Assembly (NCBI GenBank): GCA_037176705.1
Contig: CM073899.1
Coordinates: forward strand, 5,146,001-5,210,000
Source of the DNA: Molossus alvarezi
Taxonomy: Eukaryota > Chordata > Mammalia > Chiroptera > Molossidae
DNA length: 64,000 nucleotides
Direction: 5' to 3'
The position numbers were made by a program, and so were the translations under genes. Shown in pieces: positions 57,845 to 64,000 of this stretch (positions are counted from its first letter, which is position 1; each line of letters starts with the position of its first letter). The notes under the pieces are model-generated. The model was not told the origin of the DNA. It searched no databases and saw nothing but the letters and a program-made list of their open reading frames with translations.

Positions 57845-57930
57845 CCTCCCTCTCTCCATCCCTCCCTCCCACTTTATCTGAACAAAAACGAAAAAATGTC
57901 CTCGGGTGAGGATTAAAAAAAAAAACAAAA
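57643..57930 (+). mobile_element. VES-type SINE (type A) with expanded (TC)n
   Basis: Head CCCTGGCCGGTTTTGCTCAG, A-box TGCTCAGTGGTTAGAGCGTC, B-box GGTTCAGTTTCC, a pure (TC)n run of about 38 bases (57805-57842), CCTCGGGTGAGG and an A-rich tail. Perfect 15-bp TSD AAACAAGCAAAGCAG at 57628-57642 and 57931-57945. Confidence 0.93.
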
Positions 57931-57945
57931 AAACAAGCAAAGCAG

Positions 57946-58704
57946 ACTGCATACTCTAACTAGTAGGACTTTTAAAAGAAGCCCTAATCATAGCAAGAAG
58001 TCCTATCATTCCTTTTGGATTCATGTACATAGATTATATGTGGTCTTCATCCTTAAATACCCTAGGCCCAAAGAGAGTTCCTTGGAACTTACAATTAACT
58101 TTTTAAAAGATCAGACACATGTGAACTCAGATGTTTTATTCCACAAAGAATATAAATGACCTTAAATAAACCCACACAAACCCATAGCAAATGCTAATTA
58201 CTGAGACCCCCATGGGAAATAACAAAACTCCAGCACTCAGGGGAACAAAAAATGTTCTATTTTAAAAACAGATATCACAGCAGGGCTCTAGAGAAGTTTT
58301 CGGTTTTAAAGTCTTTGTGTTATTGTTCTACATAAGATAACTTAGTGGTTTAGGTACTATCTCTTGTCATGTTTCATCTAGATGGTTTAAAGACCTTGAG
58401 AGAAGAGAATAAACCAAAACAAATTAACAAATTTCTGAGCTCAGAAGTGATTATTTCAGTATGCTGACTATCCTAATGGGGAAATAAGCAAAGGTTTTAC
58501 TAATATTCACCTAGTAAAAATCTAAAGAGTTCAAGACAGTCATTTTGCAAGCAGAAGGCAATCCATTATCTTTGTGACAATAATAATAATAATAATAATA
58601 ATAATTTACAATGCTTTCTAGTCTTCGCAGATAACTTATCTCACCCTCAGGTCCACATGACAGGGTAAATCTCCTGTGTTAACAGTTGAGCAAGTGACTT
58701 AGTT
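57946..58704. other. Unassigned AT-rich sequence
   Basis: No gene. It contains the TAA microsatellite at 58579-58605. Confidence 0.4.
58579..58605 (+). repeat. (TAA)n microsatellite
   Basis: About eight to nine uninterrupted TAA units. Confidence 0.95.
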
Positions 58705-59050
58705 AAAATTACTCATTTGTTCTTTTATTGGGCAAAGATTAACAAAGCACCTACTAAGTCGCCAGTGCCATTTGACACAGGTGACAACCAGGCCAAGGCC
58801 TCACTCACATGGAGTTTACCCTCCAGGGAGGGGCAGACAATAGAAGCAAACAAATATCAACACCAGATCATTTCACCAAACACCCAGTGTAGGAAAGACA
58901 GTAAGACCAAGTGATGTGAGAAAGCAGCTGAAGCAGGTGTGACTTTAAAGGTCAAGAGCAGAGTCATGGAAGGTCTCTTTGGGGTGACATTGGAGCTAGG
59001 ACCTGAGCGAAGAAAAACAGCCAAAGGTCTGGGGAAGAGGCTTCTGGCAA
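58705..59050 (-). repeat. L2 3' region, antisense
   Basis: AACAAAGCACCTACTAAGTC, CACATGGAGTTTACCCTCCA, GGGAGGGGCAGACAATAG, GGAAGGTCTCTTTGGGGTGA, CATTGGAGCTAGGACCTGAG are in the order of the antisense L2 3' part (gagcacctactatg ... catggagcttacattc ... gaaggcctctctgagg). Confidence 0.6.
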
Positions 59051-59459
59051 AAGGAGTGCCAAGTGCATACATTAGTAATCCCAATAGAAGATTAACTCAG
59101 CCTCTGTCCCTTCCTTTTCCCAGGCAAATGACTACTGGTCAACAGGCACAAATGCTCTCACACAGTCACAGGAAGGCTATTGTCATACAACACTCATTCA
59201 CAAACTGTTTTTAAAAGCCAGCATCAATATACTTCAGGTGTTCTAGGCAAGATCTAAAGATCTTTCATTTCAATCAATATAAAATCATTATAGTAGAATG
59301 GTATCTTCAATAAGGCCCATGTTTGATATTTAAATGAGTTTTTTTGTCCCTGAAAGCATTTGTATCAGTTTATCATTTGTATTTCAGTAACCCAATAATA
59401 AGTATACAAAGCTCAGGTAAAAAGATAGCACCCTTCTATAAACCTAAAATTGCTCTAAA
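59051..59459. other. Unassigned sequence
   Basis: No gene or clear repeat. Confidence 0.4.
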
Positions 59460-59473
59460 AAATAAGATGTATC

Positions 59474-59696
59474 ATCCGGCTGGTGTGGCTCAGTGGTTGA
59501 GCATCGACCCATGCACCAAGAGGTTATCAGTTCGATTCCCGGTCAGGACACATGTCCAGGTTGTGGGCCCGATCCTCAGTGGGGGACATGCAGGAGGCAG
59601 CCAATCGATGTTCTCTCTCATTGATGTTTCTATCTCTCTCTCCCTCTCACTTTCTCTCTCTCTAAAACTAATGAAGGAAAAAAAATTTTTTTTAAT
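59474..59696 (+). mobile_element. VES-type SINE (type B)
   Basis: ATCCGGCTGGTGTGGCTCAG, GTTGAGCATCGACCCATGCA, CCAAGAGGTTATCAGTTCG, B-box AGTTCGATTCC, GGTCAGGACACATGTCCAGG, a TC-rich body and an A/T-rich tail. TSD AAATAAGATGTATC (59460-59473) versus AAATAAAACATATC (59697-59710), three mismatches; older than type A. Confidence 0.85.
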
Positions 59697-59710
59697 AAAT
59701 AAAACATATC

Positions 59711-62700
59711 TAAACAAACTAAGTAACACCTAGTGCATTTCCAATAAAATAAAGTATGCAAGGCCTCAAAAAACCTCCATGTGAGATGTAAGAGAGCCTA
59801 AGATTCTATGGTCTAAATGCTTCACCCAGCTGCTAACATTAAAGGTTTTGACAGATACAGGAGAAATACCAAAAATAAACATTATTTTTTTTTCTTTTCA
59901 CTTCTCTGTAATTTCAGAAACCTCTGAACAAAAGAAGAGTCTCGCTGTGTGAGTGATAAACCTTTCAATCTTTCATAATATATGCATGGATACCATGTCT
60001 TGATATCTGAACCAGATTTGGGGTGGAGGATGTATCTCATTTTTACAAGGTGAACCAACACGTGTACCAAGCACAGGCCTTGATTCTGAAGAAAGACGCG
60101 CTGCGTGCGTGAGAAGACTCGGGGCCATGCAGCTTCTGAGCAGCCCTTTGCAGGCCACTCTACTGCCACACATGGGGACAACTGGTGGAAGTTCCAGGGA
60201 ATCTTGAGATCTGTAGTGGCCTTCGGATGAGCCAAAAAGCCACCCATTTCAGCAGAGGGTTAGTAGTTCCCTGCCCTCTTCCCTAGCCCTTTCACTGACT
60301 GCAAACCTCAGACTCCCTATAAGCCCCCCACTATTCTGCACTGAAACCTGTTGATAAACTCAGCCAATACCAGGGACAACTGAGTCTCAGATTAGTGCAC
60401 AGATGGGCAGTTCATCAATATCTACCCTAGGAGGGCAGACGTGCCCCTCGTCCATTAGAATCTGAGTCAGCAAGATAGACAGGACAAGGAAATTCTAGCG
60501 AACAATCCATCACTGCAAGTCTGGGGCTGGTTCTGATCAGGAATCTAAAAGCGGAAAGCAGGTGATAATCCACAGGTGAGATCAAACCACAGCCAGTGAC
60601 AAAGCAGGAAGGGTGAAGATTTCATGTGGATCTGGGTGAAGGAGAGGGTATTTTTCTAAACATGATGTATCTTTGACAAATTTGTTGAACAGTTTGCTGT
60701 TGGTTAGGACAACTTTAATTGGCTGAAACTCAAATGCCGTAGGTCTCTCCATGTGTCCTCAAGCAATCCACATGGTCCCAATCTGCCTCAACTAGGATGC
60801 CCTTCGTGATAAGACCTGGCAGGAATGGAGTCCATGGACATTTCCAGGAGAAAAGCTGGCTCTGGGTGCCCATGGAAGCCTAAAGGTGAAGTGTGCTTTC
60901 ATTAAGAGAGGAGAACCAAGAGTCTATATATTTCTGGAATGCAACCCTTTGCCCTTGTTTGTACAAATTTGGGGGCAGCCCATTGCTGGCTGTATTGGCT
61001 CTAAAGTCCACAAACATCGCATGTGGAGGCTGTCTCTAAGACAAAAGCAGCTACAGAACTCCTGACTTTGTTTTTTAGGTTTTATTCCATTTTTGGCTGG
61101 CAAGTCTACATAACTATACTAGTGACTCAGATTTCCGTTGGGTGTCTGCACGTAAACATGGCCAGAAGTATAAGCTAGTTGTTCCCTGATTCCTCTTCTC
61201 ACCCTGAGCTACAGCTGCCCCACCTCAAATCCAAGACCAGTGGCTCCTTTCTCTGAGTTAAAACTGTTCACCTCTCTCTAATTTTCTCCTCCTCCACCTC
61301 CAAGGTAAAGAGAAGACACTAGAAATAGCAGGCCTTTCTGTAAGTTTCAAATCTATGAAAGAGCAGGTAGGGGAGAACTGTGCAGAAGGGAAAACATTTT
61401 GCTTGCGACAGGCTAAAATCAATGTGTGAGGTACTGGACAAGAATACAGAACAGTCAGCAGTGACCTCATCCCCATAGACTTCCTGCTGAGGCACCAGAC
61501 ACCTGTCTAGCTCTGCCCTTTGTTGTTGAGGGCTGTCTTTGCTGCTGCCTTCCGATGCCTGCTTCAACACTGGGACCCACTGTCTGGGGTCTCAGAAGCA
61601 GCAGGGACATGAGTGATATCACTGACATTCCATCTTGGTGACAGTGAGTGGTCAAACTGGCAGAAAGGTAAGCAAGACACAGCCAATCAATATTGGTGAC
61701 CAATTGTTTTAGAAACAAGTATGTGAGAATATGGCCTCGTCCACATGCCAATTACCCACTTGCCTGCTCTCTGGTAAGGACACGTAAACACAAAGTCACA
61801 TTTGCTCCACCTGATCCTTCTTCTCATGTTCTTTCACAGGTGACGCAGGACAGACCCAGATAAGTGCAGACACAGACCCCCATCACCGAACTGGCTGAGG
61901 TTGACAGTGTTTATCTAAGGATCCCCTGGGTAGAGCACACACGTGTGCATGTTCGGGCCCACATGACCCCAGCACTCACCCACAGACAGATGGTAGCTGT
62001 GCTGCTGCCAGTGCTCAGAATCCCTCAGCCAAACACCAACTCCTCTCTTCGTACGTACTTCTCTGCAGGGTAACTGTAATGTCATCAATTCTCTCCTTAA
62101 ACATTTTGTCTCTTTTCACTGATTAACAGCTAGATCCCCACAGAAAATTATTTTGACAATCTTATTGATGAAAGATTCACAAGAAAAATTAAAATAAAAA
62201 CTGAAGCACACTTCATATTTCTAAGTACAAAATATTGAGTCATCTCTTACTGCCGTGGAATTTTCAAGTTCTGTCTAGTCCCCCTGTGGTCCTCTTCCGG
62301 ACGCTGAATTTCTGGACTACCTTAGAACAGGGTGACCATTTACAATAACACACTTGCCTTGGCCTTAGATTATGGTCTGCATAAAAGTGCTTAGAGAGCT
62401 AGGGTATGTTTCTACACTAACTAAAGTATGGAAACAGTTCTGATGAAGTGTAAGAATGTGACATGGCTGTTTGATTTTAGGAACTGAACACCTTGGAGAA
62501 GAAATAAACACTGGTGCTATTAAATAGTACGTGATTGAAAGAGCTAGGAAAGAAAAGGTCAACGTGTAATAAAATACATGCTGGAAATTTAGGAGAAGAC
62601 CACAACCTTGCAGAAATGGAGATTTCCCCAAATAATAACTGAGACTGTTGACATTGTTGGCTATGACAAAATGGTGTTTATCTAAAGATCCTCTGTAGGG

Positions 62701-63290
62701 TTCACTCCAGGGTTTGCTCTGTATTAAGAAATGGAATTGTGTGTGTGTTAATTAGCTCCTCCTCTGTTTTCAGCACTGATGCAAATTCATGAGGCCTGAT
62801 GTCCCCTCAGAGCAATTGGGTTTCAACCTTCAGTTTACCCACTGATACCACTATGACTCTTGAAGGAGTCAAAACTAACCTTGAAAGCCAAATATTAATC
62901 TCATGTGCTATTCGGCATCTAGTGAGAGTTCATCCGATGGTAAATTATATTCACAAGCTTCCTGCAGCACATTTCCAGCTAAGCCCTGTTATAAACATGT
63001 CGCTGGTAAAACACCACATCTCAGTACAGTCAGTGGACCATAAAACTGCCATTAGACACAAATGGCTTTGCACCCTGACAAAAAATGCAACAGCAATGTC
63101 CAAAGCCAGGGTCCTCCTCAGTCAGCAGTGTCCTGAGGACATAGAGAGCAGCAAGGAGATTCAAAGGACAGGCGGCCATTGCACAGGAAGTCAGAGTTCC
63201 CTTTTGTGATCTACTAACTTAGAAGATCCAGACAGTGATAATGATCACATTTTAACTAATAATAAAACCTCTTCTCAAATGGCTTATCAT
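59711..63290. other. Mostly unique sequence, no gene recognised
   Basis: The largest frames (121 codons minus at 59882-60247; 136 codons plus at 62799-63209) show no domain. The minus frame ends in Lys codons from a T-run at 59886. The stretch 62740-63040 is repeat-free and a candidate conserved element. No SINE or LINE text seen. Confidence 0.4.
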
Positions 63291-63311
63291 CCTTCATTCT
63301 CTCCTCTTTCT

Positions 63312-63408
63312 TTTTTTTTTTTTTTGGTACGTGCCCCTAGTGGGAACCAAACCCAGGACTCTGGTCCGCAGGCCAATGCTCCAACTGCTGAGCCAAACCT
63401 GCCAGGGC
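63312..63408 (-). mobile_element. Head-only VES-type SINE (type A) with poly(A)
   Basis: On the minus strand: GCCCTGGCAGGTTTGGCTCA, A-box TGGCTCAGCAGTTGGAGC, B-box GGTTTGGTTCC, GGGGCACGTACC, then directly a long poly(A) (poly(T) at 63312-63326). The TC-rich body and 3' hairpin are absent. A perfect 17-bp TSD, CATTCTCTCCTCTTTCT, flanks it at 63295-63311 and 63409-63425, so the short form itself was inserted. Confidence 0.9.
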
Positions 63409-63425
63409 CATTCTCTCCTCTTTCT

Positions 63426-64000
63426 AATTGAGAAGCTGCAAAGCTCAAATTCATATTTCACTGACTCCTTTGCAACTAAGGATTCTATATGCAAATTGAG
63501 TTCTAAGAGGTAAATATACTCGGTCCATAAGTGGAGGCAGAATTGAGGCCAAGCCGTCTTCCTGTGTCTGTTGGCGGTGGCTACTGGCTATCCTGGGCAT
63601 GGAGAGCGAGGCTTCCCTACAGAAGCTCCAGTGTCCTTGCGTCAGCATCCAGAAGCAGTGGCGGTGCCGTGGGTCACAGGACAGTTGTCCATTTGCCAGA
63701 TTCCTCGGACAGCTAAGGATGCGGGGAGTCCCTGTGCTGACATCTCTAAAGGAGCCCCAAAGGCAGTGGTCTCCCCGTAGGTCACTTCTGCATGGGGCTG
63801 GGACTCAGCCAGGGCTCATGCCAGAACCTGCTCCGTAGGCCCTCCCACTGGGTGTGTAGGCTTCAAACCCCTGAACTAAATCCCTAACTGTTTAAAATGC
63901 ACTGAACACAGGCTGACACTTCACATTTTTGTACACAATTTATAAAATAGGCCATGTGACATAGTCCAAGGGTGGCTTTATAGTTGGACTCTAATCCTTT
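63426..64000. other. Unassigned sequence
   Basis: Overlapping frames at 63531-63838 on the plus strand lack motifs. No repeat recognised. Confidence 0.4.

Noticed and set aside
59882..60247. 121-codon minus-strand frame ending in Lys codons, possible processed pseudogene
   Set aside because: The Lys run comes from a short T-run, no protein family is recognisable, and I found no matching TSD.
9081..63408. tRNA genes suggested by A- and B-box text
   Set aside because: All lie in SINE heads with SINE bodies, poly(A) tails and TSDs, and cannot fold as intact tRNAs.
1..64000. Rolling-circle Helitron or young hAT/piggyBac elements, common in vesper bats
   Set aside because: Apart from the SPIN-like piece, I saw no autonomous or young DNA transposon ends. 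Absence in one window is weak evidence on lineage.

Overview
The window is nuclear DNA of a bat, most likely a yangochiropteran in the vespertilionoid group. The evidence is at least twelve tRNA-derived SINEs of the bat VES kind, in four related types, most with clear target-site duplications (TSDs). With them come three near-full-length mammalian LINE-1s, one complete half-LINE-1 (HAL1), and an older mammalian layer (MIR, L2, MER5, MER20, MLT1-like and ERV-L-like LTRs). I found no protein-coding exon, functional RNA gene, CRISPR array or bacterial or viral gene cluster. Most likely it is intergenic or deep intronic. Family names are from remembered consensus sequences; no search was run.

Layout. 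1-10 kb: a possible solo LTR (antisense); a complete HAL1 at 1010-2964 with a 14-bp TSD and an antisense VES SINE inside it; MIR, MER5A, an ERV-L-type LTR, an MLT1-type LTR, and a VES SINE at 9081. 10.1-16.4 kb: a full-length L1 on the minus strand with a 20-bp perfect TSD and a GC-rich tandem array in its 5' UTR. 16.4-23.1 kb: two SINEs, an ancient antisense L1 fragment, a GAT/GGT repeat, MIRs. 23.1-29.5 kb: a second L1 (plus), invaded by two VES SINEs, with a third in its 3' TSD. 29.8-35 kb: SINEs, MER20, MIR, and a short hAT element very like SPIN, a family known for horizontal transfer. 35-40.8 kb: a third L1 (plus), inserted in a MER5A remnant. 41-64 kb: older repeats, a recent local 198-bp duplication (42.0 and 42.7 kb), further SINEs, and several repeat-free stretches that could be conserved non-coding elements.

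The annotated 'genes' are retrotransposon ORFs: one HAL1 ORF1 and three L1 ORF1/ORF2 pairs, all broken by frameshifts, stops or insertions. They form a relationship, not an operon. L1 ORF2 protein normally mobilises L1 itself, HAL1 (which lacks ORF2) and the VES SINEs, which explains why all three carry A-rich tails and L1-type TSDs here. Nesting gives relative dates: VES-A SINEs are younger than HAL1 and than the second L1.
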